64,000 nt of DNA from Paracoccaceae bacterium. GTDB lineage: Bacteria > Pseudomonadota > Alphaproteobacteria > Rhodobacterales > Rhodobacteraceae. Made by a program: the position numbers and the translations under genes. The notes under the pieces were generated by a model, which saw only the letters and a list, made by a program, of their open reading frames with translations, was not told the DNA's origin and did no database searches. The DNA lies in contig JASBSV010000044.1 in NCBI GenBank assembly GCA_030148745.1, forward strand, positions 62,001-126,000. Direction: 5' to 3'. Positions 7,557 through 15,715 of the stretch are shown in pieces (position 1 is the first letter of the stretch; each line of letters starts with the position of its first letter).

Positions 7557-8553
7557 AAGGCCGCCCTTTTATCGTAACATCGCCCAGAGTGACCTCTTGT
7601 CCGGTTATAACGCGGGTGAAAACCCCCATATCCAGATTTCGGCCGGTCAGGATGGTTGCCACCGGTCCCCGCGAGGGGGGGAGCCTGCCCGCGATCACCG
7701 CCGCCAGACCGACCACGCTGGCGCCTTCGGCGATCAGCCGGTCTTCGTAGTAAAGCACCTGCATGGCGCGATAAATCTCTTCTTCGGTCACCAGAACGGT
7801 ATCGTCCAGATACTCGCGGCACAGCGGGAATGACAATGCGTTATCGGCGCCGATCCCGCCGCCAAGGCTATCGGCAAGGCTGGGCACTTCGGTGACCGCG
7901 ACGGGCTGTCCGGCGGCGAGCGAGGCATGCATGGCAGCGCCGCGATCCATCGAGATGCCGATCACCGAAATATCGGGTTTGAGCGTCTTGGCCGCCAGCG
8001 CCACGCCTGCCGCCAGCCCACCGCCCGAAAGCGGCACAAGGATGCACGTCAGATCGGGCCGCCGGGCCAGAAGCTCAAGCCCGATGGTGCCTTGCCCGGC
8101 GATCACGAGCGGGTCGTCAAAGGGCGAGATATGCGTCAGACCCTCGCTCAGCGCCAGTCTCTCGGCCTCAGCAAGGGCGCTGTCCTGACTTTCGCCGCAG
8201 ATCCGTATCTCGGCCCCAAGGGCACGGATGCCGGCGACTTTCGCCTCGGGCACCAGCGCGGACATGCAGATCACAGCACGCATACCGCGCCTTGCGGCGG
8301 CATAGGCCACCCCGCGCCCGTGGTTTCCGGTCGAGCAGCAGGTGACCCCGGCGGCCCCTTCGGGCAGCGACAGGACGGCATTCATCGCCCCGCGCAGTTT
8401 GAAGGCGCCAATCGGCTGGGCGATTTCGAGCTTTAGCAGAAACTCGTGACCGCGAAGGCCGCTCATGAAGGGTGAGGGGACAAGCGGCGTGGCATCGGCC
8501 TGCCCCCTGATGGTGCGTGCAGCGGCGTTTATATCGCTAATGCTCAGCGTCAT
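7546..8553 (-). CDS. eutB: EutB, threonine-dehydratase-like enzyme of hydroxyectoine use
   Basis: This fold-type II PLP enzyme has 335 residues from the ATG at 8553, preceded by AGAGGGGGGGCCGG. The PLP lysine lies in GAFKLRGAM (about Lys52). The phosphate/substrate loop is STGNHGRGVAYA and the glycine-rich cofactor loop is PLSGGGLAAGVAL. The runs MDRGAAMHASLAAGQPV and SLADSLGGGIGADN match EutB rather than biosynthetic threonine dehydratase. It is the first gene of the minus-strand operon eutB-eutC-asnC-ssd-atf. The ectoine hydrolase (EutD/DoeA), deacetylase (EutE/DoeB) and EutA genes that usually accompany it are not in this window. Confidence 0.88.
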   Translation of the reverse strand: MTLSISDINAAARTIRGQADATPLVPSPFMSGLRGHEFLLKLEIAQPIGAFKLRGAMNAVLSLPEGAAGVTCCSTGNHGRGVAYAAARRGMRAVICMSALVPEAKVAGIRALGAEIRICGESQDSALAEAERLALSEGLTHISPFDDPLVIAGQGTIGLELLARRPDLTCILVPLSGGGLAAGVALAAKTLKPDISVIGISMDRGAAMHASLAAGQPVAVTEVPSLADSLGGGIGADNALSFPLCREYLDDTVLVTEEEIYRAMQVLYYEDRLIAEGASVVGLAAVIAGRLPPSRGPVATILTGRNLDMGVFTRVITGQEVTLGDVTIKGRPYGA

Positions 8554-8661
8554 CCGGCCCCCCCTCTTTCTCGCGCAATCAAAGTCTTGCAGCGACTGCC
8601 TTACACGATGCCTAGCACGGGCGCCGACCGGCGGGCCAGCCGTTTGCCAAGGGGCCCTTCG

Positions 8662-8683
8662 CGGCGGGGCGGGGCGGGGCGGC
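8662..8683. other. Run of three G4 tracts (possible G-quadruplex)
   Basis: GGGGCGGGGCGGGGC with further GG pairs lies on the plus strand between eutB and the end of the Wzc-like gene, just beyond the latter's stop. Single-base spacers between G4 tracts could allow a quadruplex-type structure in single-stranded DNA. On the transcribed minus strand the RNA would be C-rich. A role is unknown. Confidence 0.35.
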
Positions 8684-8686
8684 GTC

Positions 8687-10819
8687 TCAGGCGCCGGCGT
8701 CCTGATCGTAATAGTCGTGATAGCGATAAGACCGGGGCCGGGTTTCGTCATGGTTCAGCACGGCGATGATCGGGGTGCCGGGGCGCACTGTCTGTAACAG
8801 GCGGGTATAGCTTTGGCGCAGCTCATTCTGGGCGGTGGTGCCGAAACGCACGCATAAGACCACCACATCGGCCAGCGGCGCGACATAGCGGGCATCGACG
8901 ATCGGGCCGATCGGCGGGGTGTCGATGATCGTCACATTCTTTGCCGCGCGCGCCTTGCCGATAAGATCGGTGAAACGGCCCGACTGCAAAAGCTGATCGG
9001 TAGGAAACGCGCCCCTTTCATTGCTCAAAATCACGCCCGCTTCGGATTTCGGATCGGCGGTGGCAAGCCGGGGCAGTTCGGCCTGCGCGTCCTTGCCGCG
9101 CAGATAGCCCAGCAGGCTCAATTTCGGGATCAGGTCGAGATATCGGTAAAGGCGCGGCTTGCGCAGATCGGCATCGATCAGCAGGGTCGACTGACCGGCC
9201 TGGGCATAGGTACGCGCCAGCGCCAGCGACAGGGTTGTCTTGCCCTCGGCCGGTGCGCTTGAGGTCACCATGATAACCTTGCCGCCCGGAGCGGTGCCAT
9301 GCGCGCCCTGATCTATTGTCGCGCGCAAATGGCGCAATGCTTCTGCATAGGCCGACAGGGGCGCCTCGGTGATCAGATCGGCCAGGCTGCTTTGGGCATC
9401 GCCTTGGGGCCGGGATGGCACGCTGGTGACCAGCCTTGTGGCGATGATATTGGACAGCTGACTGGTCGAGGTGACGCCGCCGATATGATATTCGTTGACA
9501 AAGGCCAGCCCGGTTCCCAGCACCAGCGCAAGGATCAGCGCCGATCCAAGGATCAGCTTGCGGTTGGGCGAGCTGGCCTTGCGCGGGGGGATCGCCGGCG
9601 AGACGATGCGCGCATCCGCCACCTGTACCAAGGCCTGCCGTTCGGTATCGCGCAGCCGTGTCAGCAGGGTGCCATATTGCCGTTGCGAGATGTCGGATTC
9701 CTGCTGAAGCTCATAAATATCGGCCAGAACCTCGGGCGCCAGATCGCCCTGAAAGGCCAGCTCGCGGATCCGGTTGCGGTAATCGCTGGCCTCTCGGTCA
9801 AGCTTGGCCGCCGTGTCGCGCAGCGCGCCGATGGCCATATCGGCGCGCCCGTTCAGCCCCTCTTCGAGCCGTGCCAGCCGGGCCCTGAGGCCGAGCTTAT
9901 CCGCTTCAGCCGTGGCGCCGGTGCCGGACAGGCGCTGTTCAAGGCGCATCCGCTGATTGGCCAGAACCGACATCGCATCGTCGCCCAGCGTGCGCGACAG
10001 CGAATTCCAGTCCTTTTGCATCAGCGCCTTTTCGGCTGCGCTTGCGGTGATTTTCGCGCTAAGCCGGGCGGCGTTGGTGCGCGAAAGAGCCTTGCTCAGA
10101 TCGGCGGCATCGGTCGGGGCGTTGTCGCGGGCCAGCCGATTAAGGTTATTGTCGATATAAGTGTTGAGCGCCTGTTCGGAGGCCGCCAGATTTTGCCGCG
10201 CATCATCGATCAGCCCGCGCAGGATATCGCCCGTTGCAAGCGCGGCGCTGACTTTGGACTGGACCTGAAGGTCGATATAGGTCTGGGCCAGCGTATTGGC
10301 AAAAAGCGCCGCATCGGACGGATCGCGCGAGGACACCGAGACGCCGATCAGATAGGTCGCGCCCTTGCGCCTGATCACCGCCGATTGCGAAAACCGCGCC
10401 AGTGTTTCATTGATCAGATCGCTCCCCGTCTCATCGGGTTTGATCGCAAAGCCCAGGGCGCGGGCCAGTTTCTCGGGCAGGCCGATCGTCGGCCCGAACT
10501 CGGGTCTGGACAAAAGATCGAGCCGGCCAATGGTCTCCAGCAGCACCTTGTCCGAGCTTAAGATCGCGGCCTGGCTTTCGATCCGGGCGTTTTCAACCCC
10601 GCTTGAGGTGGTGGCCTGTTCGGCCGGGCCAAGAAGGTTCTTGCGCGCCGGATCAACAAGGATCAGGGCGGTCGCGGTATAAAGCGGCGTTACCAGCAAA
10701 AGGTACCCCAAAGCCGCCCCGAGAACCAGGATCGCGGCCATCACAAACAGGCGGAACTGGCGCTTGATCAGGGCCAATGTGCCGCTTAGGTCCAGAAATT
10801 CGTCTGGTGAGGATTTCAT
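8687..10819 (-). CDS. Wzc/GumC-like polysaccharide co-polymerase with tyrosine autokinase
   Basis: This 710-residue inner-membrane protein controls exopolysaccharide polymerisation and export. It has a Wzz domain, a first membrane helix at about residues 25-46, a long coiled-coil periplasmic region with GNVR-type sequence, a second helix near residue 426 (LILGSALILALVLGTGLAFV), and a cytoplasmic BY-kinase. The kinase shows Walker A SSAPAEGKTTLS near residue 520, Walker A' LLIDADLRKPR and Walker B TIIDTPPIGPI. The C-terminus is a tyrosine cluster (SYRYHDYYDQD), the usual autophosphorylation tail. The ATG at 10819 was chosen; a GTG at 10837 is possible. It follows the ligase/polymerase gene closely. 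Confidence 0.92.
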   Translation of the reverse strand: MKSSPDEFLDLSGTLALIKRQFRLFVMAAILVLGAALGYLLLVTPLYTATALILVDPARKNLLGPAEQATTSSGVENARIESQAAILSSDKVLLETIGRLDLLSRPEFGPTIGLPEKLARALGFAIKPDETGSDLINETLARFSQSAVIRRKGATYLIGVSVSSRDPSDAALFANTLAQTYIDLQVQSKVSAALATGDILRGLIDDARQNLAASEQALNTYIDNNLNRLARDNAPTDAADLSKALSRTNAARLSAKITASAAEKALMQKDWNSLSRTLGDDAMSVLANQRMRLEQRLSGTGATAEADKLGLRARLARLEEGLNGRADMAIGALRDTAAKLDREASDYRNRIRELAFQGDLAPEVLADIYELQQESDISQRQYGTLLTRLRDTERQALVQVADARIVSPAIPPRKASSPNRKLILGSALILALVLGTGLAFVNEYHIGGVTSTSQLSNIIATRLVTSVPSRPQGDAQSSLADLITEAPLSAYAEALRHLRATIDQGAHGTAPGGKVIMVTSSAPAEGKTTLSLALARTYAQAGQSTLLIDADLRKPRLYRYLDLIPKLSLLGYLRGKDAQAELPRLATADPKSEAGVILSNERGAFPTDQLLQSGRFTDLIGKARAAKNVTIIDTPPIGPIVDARYVAPLADVVVLCVRFGTTAQNELRQSYTRLLQTVRPGTPIIAVLNHDETRPRSYRYHDYYDQDAGA

Positions 10820-10833
10820 CGGGGAGCCATCAT

Positions 10834-12261
10834 TCACGGGAAACGGGGCGCGCGGCCGGGCCGGCTGATCTGGCGGTAGGGGGTCAGGCCCATCGCCAGA
10901 AGCGCCAGAAACAAAAAGACATTGGCCTGAATTTCCAGCGGAAAATCGACCAGCGAATGCAGCGCGCCCAGACATAATGCGCCCATGGCGGCGCTGGCGC
11001 TGGCAAAGCCTGCATCCCGGCGCCGCAGAACGCCCGCCAGCCGCACAGCAATGAGCGCCAGAAAGACGATGGGCAGCGAGCCGGCGATCAGCCCAAGTTC
11101 GGCCCAATAGGTCAGATAGGTGGAATGGGCATGGGTCCATGTCACCGCGCTGGACAGGGGCGGTTTGTGGAAAAGCTCAAACGCGACGTCAAAACTGTCG
11201 AGGCCATATCCCGACCATGGGCGTTCAAGGATCATGCCGGTGATCTGGCGGTAAAGCTCACTGCGGGTTTCGCCGTGTTGCACAATAAAGATGCTGCGCT
11301 CGATCAGGACGCGGCCAAATCCGGCGATGACGGCGATTATCACCAGCAGGCCAAGCGCAATTCCGCGCGCCGAAACCATCGCGCGGCGGCGCGGAGGCAG
11401 GCCCACCATCAGGCCAAGAACGACGGCGGCGCCGGCAAGGGCCGCCAGCATTCCCATGCGCGAGCCGCTGGCCACAAGCGCGGCAAGGATGAACATCAGG
11501 CCCATGGCGAAAACCGCCCTTTCGATGGTTCGGGGGGCGGCAAACCCGCCGGCGGCGGTGCGCGCGTCGTCCCGGCGCAGGCGCGCAAACCCAAGCGACA
11601 GCCCCAGTATCAGCCCCATTCCCATGAAGGCCGCGAAAGAGTTGCGGTTGATGAATGTTCCGGTCGCCGATCCGGCATATGCCGTCTTGGGGCCCCAGAA
11701 AAAACTGTCGCCAAGCAGGTTGAGCGATATCAGCGCCCAGATGGCATGAAGCGAAATGCCCAGAAAAAGCGCCCCGGCGATGCGGCCCGCGCGGCTGGCG
11801 TTGGCCGATACCTCAAGCATCAGGATGAAAAATACGCCATAGGACAGAAGCCTTACGACCCCCAATGTCGTGGCCGTTGGCGCAAGGCTGAGAGTGTCGG
11901 GCGCAAAGCTACCCGCAAGCGGCAGGGCTGTTATCGCGGCGGGCAGGGCGGCGGCGACTGGCAGGGTCTGCAGGATGGCGGCCAGCGGTATTGAAAGCCC
12001 GACCAGCAAAAGCGGCGCCTGCTGAATGAAATGAAAGCGATAGCGCGGCGCCAGTTTCATCATGAGCAGGAAATATGCGCCAAAAAGCAGACCCAGAACC
12101 GCCGCCCATGCCAGCCAGAAAATCGGCCTGTTCGATCCTGCCGGAAGCGGGGCCAGAAGCACGACCGCCACCATCGCCGTCGCCATAAAATCATTCAGCC
12201 GTGCCGCCGGGCGGGCCGGGCGATGCGCCGGGGCGCCGGTAATGGCCATGGCAACGCTCAC
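10834..12261 (-). CDS. O-antigen ligase/polymerase family membrane protein (Wzy_C)
   Basis: This 475-residue protein has about eleven or twelve hydrophobic helices and a large periplasmic loop before the last helices. The loop has GYGLDSFDVAFELFHKPP and then THAHSTYLTYWAELGLIAG, the typical Wzy_C signature with a functional His. Such proteins polymerise repeat units or ligate chains at the periplasmic face of the inner membrane. The start is a GTG overlapping the preceding stop (GTGA); an ATG at 12249 is an alternative. A second polymerase-like protein is encoded at 16926, so the division of labour between them is unclear. Confidence 0.85.
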   Translation of the reverse strand: MSVAMAITGAPAHRPARPAARLNDFMATAMVAVVLLAPLPAGSNRPIFWLAWAAVLGLLFGAYFLLMMKLAPRYRFHFIQQAPLLLVGLSIPLAAILQTLPVAAALPAAITALPLAGSFAPDTLSLAPTATTLGVVRLLSYGVFFILMLEVSANASRAGRIAGALFLGISLHAIWALISLNLLGDSFFWGPKTAYAGSATGTFINRNSFAAFMGMGLILGLSLGFARLRRDDARTAAGGFAAPRTIERAVFAMGLMFILAALVASGSRMGMLAALAGAAVVLGLMVGLPPRRRAMVSARGIALGLLVIIAVIAGFGRVLIERSIFIVQHGETRSELYRQITGMILERPWSGYGLDSFDVAFELFHKPPLSSAVTWTHAHSTYLTYWAELGLIAGSLPIVFLALIAVRLAGVLRRRDAGFASASAAMGALCLGALHSLVDFPLEIQANVFLFLALLAMGLTPYRQISRPGRAPRFP

Positions 12262-12944
12262 TTCGCCGGGGCCCGGGCGGATTGCAGGCTGACGCGCCGC
12301 AGGAAAAGCTCCTGCAGGCGGGGGGGCTGTCTTTCGATGGTAGCCAGAAGAAAGCCGCGCCTTTGCGGATAAAGCGCAAGCATCTGGCCCAGATTGGCCG
12401 TGGTGGCGCCATTGCTCAAAAGCACGGCAAGATCCTGTTCCAGCCCGGCCAGATCCTGCGCCGGCAGCCGGTCAAAGGCGATCAGGCCAAGGTTCAGACG
12501 GCGCGAGGCAAGCCAGGCCTCATTGGCGCCGGTCGTTCGGGCAGTGATCAGCGCATGGCGAAAGAGGCGCCTGTCGCCCATCTGGAGCGCCGAGACCGCC
12601 ACGGCGTAATGCGCAAGTGACAGCGTGGGGCTGCCGCGCAGCACCGACCGCGCAAGGCGCAGGCAGGTTCGGGCGCTTGCACGCCGCTCTGCCATGGGCA
12701 GAAAAGGCGCCTCGCGACGCATCTGGACAGAGGCGCAATCGTCAAGCTGGGCGAGCCGCGAAGAAGTGGCCCAGGCCGCCTGCGGCCGGGTCTCCAGCGC
12801 GGAAATCGCCGTTGATTTTTGTGGCAGAGCCCCGGCTTTGAACGCCCGAAATTCCGGGCCCAGAAAATACAACGACAGGCCAAAAAACGCGAGGCCGAAA
12901 AAACCCAATGCAGCCGGCAAAACGGGCAGATTTGATTTATTCAT
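12258..12944 (-). CDS. Membrane-anchored protein of the EPS operon, unknown function
   Basis: I do not recognise a family for this 228-residue protein. It has one N-terminal membrane helix (LPAALGFFGLAFFGLSLYFL) followed by a soluble, Ala/Arg/Leu-rich helical region that may contain tetratricopeptide-like helical repeats (ALQMGDRRLFRHALITAR, AWLASRRLNLGLIAFDRLP). It is the first gene of the minus-strand operon with the polymerase/ligase and the Wzc-like kinase and is coupled to the former by GTGA. A scaffold or assembly factor for the polysaccharide machine is a reasonable guess only. Confidence 0.7.
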   Translation of the reverse strand: MNKSNLPVLPAALGFFGLAFFGLSLYFLGPEFRAFKAGALPQKSTAISALETRPQAAWATSSRLAQLDDCASVQMRREAPFLPMAERRASARTCLRLARSVLRGSPTLSLAHYAVAVSALQMGDRRLFRHALITARTTGANEAWLASRRLNLGLIAFDRLPAQDLAGLEQDLAVLLSNGATTANLGQMLALYPQRRGFLLATIERQPPRLQELFLRRVSLQSARAPAK

Positions 12945-13002
12945 GCCGGCAAAGACCTCAATTGGTTAACAACGCTTCCGGCCTGAGAATTATGGATAAG
13001 TA

Positions 13003-13018
13003 TTAAGACAAATTTAAC
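13003..13018. promoter_or_regulatory. CtrA-type box TTAA-N7-TTAAC
   Basis: TTAAGACAAATTTAAC is an exact match to the CtrA consensus TTAA-N7-TTAA(C). It lies in the AT-rich divergent intergenic region (12945-13135) between the minus-strand polymerase/Wzc operon and the plus-strand genes leading to the GTA-spike pair. I found no other perfect match in the window. In Rhodobacteraceae CtrA activates gene transfer agents, motility and some envelope genes. Regulation here is inferred from the motif. Confidence 0.55.
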
Positions 13019-13135
13019 AAATCTTCCTGAGTTTGAAAAATAAGGGACATGATCGTAAGGGTGTATAATTGTTAACTTTTATTACCCGCTCGGAATTGCC
13101 CCGATGTTAACGAAGATGAACCTGGGGGCGTTAAA

Positions 13136-13564
13136 TTGAATAAATGTGCAATTAAATATCCGGCTGCCGCCGCATTGTTTTTCCTGAGCAGTTCGATTTC
13201 GGCTCAAGCCCAAGCGCAATTCCAGAATCGGGCGTTTGCCGGCCTTCTGCCCGGATGCATCCAATCGGCAAGTCAATGCGTGACATTGGTCGATAAGGAA
13301 TTGAACCTTCTGCGTCAGGCGTCGCTTCCCGACGCGCGGCTGAATGCGCAAATCCGCGCTTTGGCGGCCAGTGTCATCCGGGCCGCGCGCGAAAAAGCGG
13401 CGGGCAACGAAAACAGCCAATACAGCATCGCATTGGAAAAGATTGCCGCCGCGGCGACCAATGCAAATCTGGGCCGTTCGGTCGGGCGCGCGGCGTCGGC
13501 GATTGCAAGGGAGCGGTCAAATTCCTTCCTTCCCGTACCGCCTGTGGCGGCAAGCCCCGCGTAA
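13136..13564 (+). CDS. Small secreted protein of unknown function
   Basis: This 142-residue protein uses a TTG start at 13136 with GGGGG about eight bases upstream. No in-frame ATG exists. The N-terminus is a signal peptide (KYPAAAALFFLSSSISAQAQA, cleavage likely after AQA). The mature part has two cysteines (LPGCIQSASQCV) that may form a disulfide, and a helical Ala-rich region. I do not recognise a family. Its position between the CtrA-type box and the sugar transferase gene suggests a periplasmic accessory role in polysaccharide production. Function is not determined. Confidence 0.65.
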   Translation: MNKCAIKYPAAAALFFLSSSISAQAQAQFQNRAFAGLLPGCIQSASQCVTLVDKELNLLRQASLPDARLNAQIRALAASVIRAAREKAAGNENSQYSIALEKIAAAATNANLGRSVGRAASAIARERSNSFLPVPPVAASPA

Positions 13565-13652
13565 TCGCCGCAAGGCCGGGGCCGCGCCGCTGCCCTGAGG
13601 GTCACCCATTAATGATTGCGGGCCCACGACGGCCCTGTTTGGAGACGATGCG

Positions 13653-14333
13653 TTGAAAGATATTGTCAGTGAGTATGGAGAGGTCCCGGTTGACCTGAGT
13701 TTCAAGCGCGATGTTTCGGGATTTTATCGCGCTTCGGGAAAACGCGTTTTCGACATTTTGATCACCCTTGCGCTTTTGCCCGTTCTGCTGCCGCTTGTCG
13801 GGCTGATCTGGGCCGTGGTGCGGGCCGGCGGCGGGCCGGGGTTTTACAGTCAGGAGCGGGTCGGTTTCGAAGGGCGGGTATTCAGGTGCTGGAAAGTCAG
13901 GACCATGGTGCCCGATGCCGACAGGGCGCTGGAGCGGCTGTGCCGGGCCGACCCCCGGCTGGCCCGCGAATGGCGCAAGAACCAGAAACTCAGAAACGAT
14001 CCGCGCGTCACCGCCTTTGGCCGGTTCCTCAGAATGACCAGTTTTGATGAGCTGCCGCAGTTCTGGAACGTGCTGCGCGGCGAGATGAGCCTGATCGGAC
14101 CGCGCCCCTTCATGCGCGAACAAGAGGCGCTTTATCGCGATGCGGGCGGGATTGCCTATTACCGGATGCGGCCGGCGATTACCGGGCCGTGGCAGGTTTC
14201 GGCGCGGGGGCAAAGCTCATTTATCGAACGTGTAAAATTTGACAATGATTATTGGAAAAACGTGTCCTTCGCGTCCGATCTGAAAATATTCTGGAAAACC
14301 TTTGGTGCGGTGCTGCGATGCGTCGGCGAATGA
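13653..14333 (+). CDS. Polyprenyl-phosphate sugar-1-phosphate transferase (initiating enzyme)
   Basis: This 226-residue bacterial sugar transferase of the WcaJ/ExoY type starts at a TTG with GGAG nine bases upstream. It has one N-terminal hydrophobic helix (FDILITLALLPVLLPLVGLI), the KVRTM catalytic region after FYSQERVGFEG, DPRVTAFGRFLR, and the diagnostic SFDELPQFWNVLRGEMSLIG followed by PRP. It should transfer the first sugar phosphate of the repeat unit to undecaprenyl phosphate on the cytoplasmic face of the membrane. It lacks the large N-terminal helical domain of full WbaP-type enzymes, as is normal for the short class. Confidence 0.92.
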   Translation: MKDIVSEYGEVPVDLSFKRDVSGFYRASGKRVFDILITLALLPVLLPLVGLIWAVVRAGGGPGFYSQERVGFEGRVFRCWKVRTMVPDADRALERLCRADPRLAREWRKNQKLRNDPRVTAFGRFLRMTSFDELPQFWNVLRGEMSLIGPRPFMREQEALYRDAGGIAYYRMRPAITGPWQVSARGQSSFIERVKFDNDYWKNVSFASDLKIFWKTFGAVLRCVGE

Positions 14334-14499
14334 GCGCGCCCGGGTAGCCGTTCTTACCGCATCCCGGGGGTTGCGCGAATTGCCGGGCTGCGCACGGGCG
14401 ATTCAGATACGGGCAGGACATTTCACCTATCACTTGGCGCGTCATCGGGGCGTTCGGCGATCTTCGGCGTTCCGGCATCTTGGGTGAAAAGGATTTATT

Positions 14500-14763
14500 A
14501 TGAACAACCCGTTTGATAATCGTGTGCCGTCTCTTAACGGGCCCTCGGCCGATCTTGAGCCGGTCACCCCCAGCGATACCACGGATCTGCCCGCGATCGC
14601 GCTTGGCCTTTATATCGAAGGCGCCGGCGCCGTGACTTTCGTCAGCGCGCGTGGCCAGACCCGCGTTGTGAATGTGTCGAGCTTTTCGATCCTTCCCACC
14701 GGGGCACAGCGTGTGATGTCGACGGGCACAACGGCGACCGGCATTCACGCGTTCACGGTTTGA
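14500..14763 (+). CDS. ghsA: GTA head-spike base protein-like (RCAP_Rcc01079/GhsA family)
   Basis: This 87-residue protein begins at an ATG with an AAAAGGA element upstream. Its pattern (NPFDNRVPSLNGPSADLEPV, TPSDTTDLP, LGLYIEGAGAVTFVSARGQ, ILPTGAQRVMSTGTTATGI) matches the spike base protein family named after Rhodobacter capsulatus rcc01079 (GhsA). In R. capsulatus GhsA and GhsB form head spikes that help the gene transfer agent bind the capsule of recipient cells. It is followed at once by a fibre-like gene, as in that organism. I see no other virion genes nearby. Confidence 0.78.
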   Translation: MNNPFDNRVPSLNGPSADLEPVTPSDTTDLPAIALGLYIEGAGAVTFVSARGQTRVVNVSSFSILPTGAQRVMSTGTTATGIHAFTV

Positions 14764-15680
14764 AAATGCTTGGGATCGGCTATTCGTTTGCGTCTTCAAC
14801 GCTAAAATCCGTGCGTGACGTCTTTTTGCAATTTGCCGGCGGCGCGATGCCGGCCGGGGTCAGCTTTACCCGCGCCTCACAGGCCAGTTTCTGGGATGCG
14901 GCGGGAAATCTGAGCATTGCCCCGCTCGATACGCCCCGCTTTGATCATGACCCGGTGACCCTTGGCGCGCGCGGCCTGCTGATCGAGGCATCGGCGAGCA
15001 ATCTGCTTTTGAACTCCACCGCCTCAGCGGCGAACTGGACCGCGGATTCATCGGTCGCCACCGATCTGACGCTGAATGCGCTTGGCTATTTTCCGGGGGT
15101 CGATGTTGCCTCGACCGGTGTGATGTGGTCGCGCCTGAAAGCTTCGGCCGATGTAACGGGCGGTGTTCCTTATGCGCTGACCCTGTTTTATCGCGCCGGA
15201 ACCTCGGGCAAGGCGCGGGTGGTCTTTAGCGGGCTTCCCGGCGGCGAAAGCCAGTATTCCGGCACGGTCGGCGCCCTGACCGTCTCGCGCAGCGATATCG
15301 GCCCGATCACCGCGGCCAGTGAGACGCTGCTGGCCGACGGGCTGACCTATATGGTGCGGCTTGTGTTTACGCCCTCATCTTCGGGCGCGCTGTCGGTGGG
15401 GCTTGGCCCGCATACGGCGGTTGCGGATGAGACGGTTGTTTTCCTTGGCGCGCAATTGTCGCAAGGCACGGATCTTACGTCCTTTATTCCAACGGCCGGG
15501 GCGGTGGCGAGCCGCGCCGCCGACACGCCGGGCCTGACCGGCCTGTCGGGTGCTCATGACATTCTGGCCAGCTATAGCGACGGAACGACGGAAAAATTCA
15601 CCGGTCAGATCCTTGGTGAAGGGTTCTGGCCGGCGCTTGGCAACCGGCACCTGTCATCGCTGACGCTGTCACCGCTCTGA
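14760..15680 (+). CDS. ghsB: Head-spike/tail-fibre-like protein (GhsB-like)
   Basis: This 306-residue protein has a TTG start that overlaps the ghsA stop as TTGA, with an ATG at 14766 as alternative. The N-terminal part FTRASQASFWDAAGNL, then DTPRFDHDPVTLGARGLLIE and SNLLLNS, is the module common in phage tail fibres and GTA spikes. The rest is rich in beta-prone Ser/Thr/Gly stretches (GLTYMVRLVFTPSSSGALSV, VVFLGAQLSQGTDLTSFIPT), consistent with a carbohydrate-binding jelly-roll. The likely role is receptor recognition on a GTA or phage particle. Location inside a polysaccharide locus fits a capsule-binding spike. Whether it is made with GTA genes elsewhere in the genome cannot be seen. Confidence 0.7.
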   Translation: MKMLGIGYSFASSTLKSVRDVFLQFAGGAMPAGVSFTRASQASFWDAAGNLSIAPLDTPRFDHDPVTLGARGLLIEASASNLLLNSTASAANWTADSSVATDLTLNALGYFPGVDVASTGVMWSRLKASADVTGGVPYALTLFYRAGTSGKARVVFSGLPGGESQYSGTVGALTVSRSDIGPITAASETLLADGLTYMVRLVFTPSSSGALSVGLGPHTAVADETVVFLGAQLSQGTDLTSFIPTAGAVASRAADTPGLTGLSGAHDILASYSDGTTEKFTGQILGEGFWPALGNRHLSSLTLSPL

Positions 15681-15715
15681 GCTGTGGCGCCGGCTCATCC
15701 GTGATCCGGCGCCCC

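Noticed and set aside
6567-8553. EutB/EutC as ethanolamine ammonia-lyase
   Set aside because: The sequences are threonine-dehydratase-like and ornithine-cyclodeaminase-like. The shared gene symbol refers to ectoine utilisation here.
9299-10561. A 420-codon plus-strand frame antisense to the Wzc-like gene
   Set aside because: No recognisable domain; the minus strand encodes a complete tyrosine-kinase co-polymerase with all motifs.
14500-15680. A resident prophage
   Set aside because: Only two spike-type genes are present. No capsid, terminase, portal, integrase or lysis gene is found on either side.
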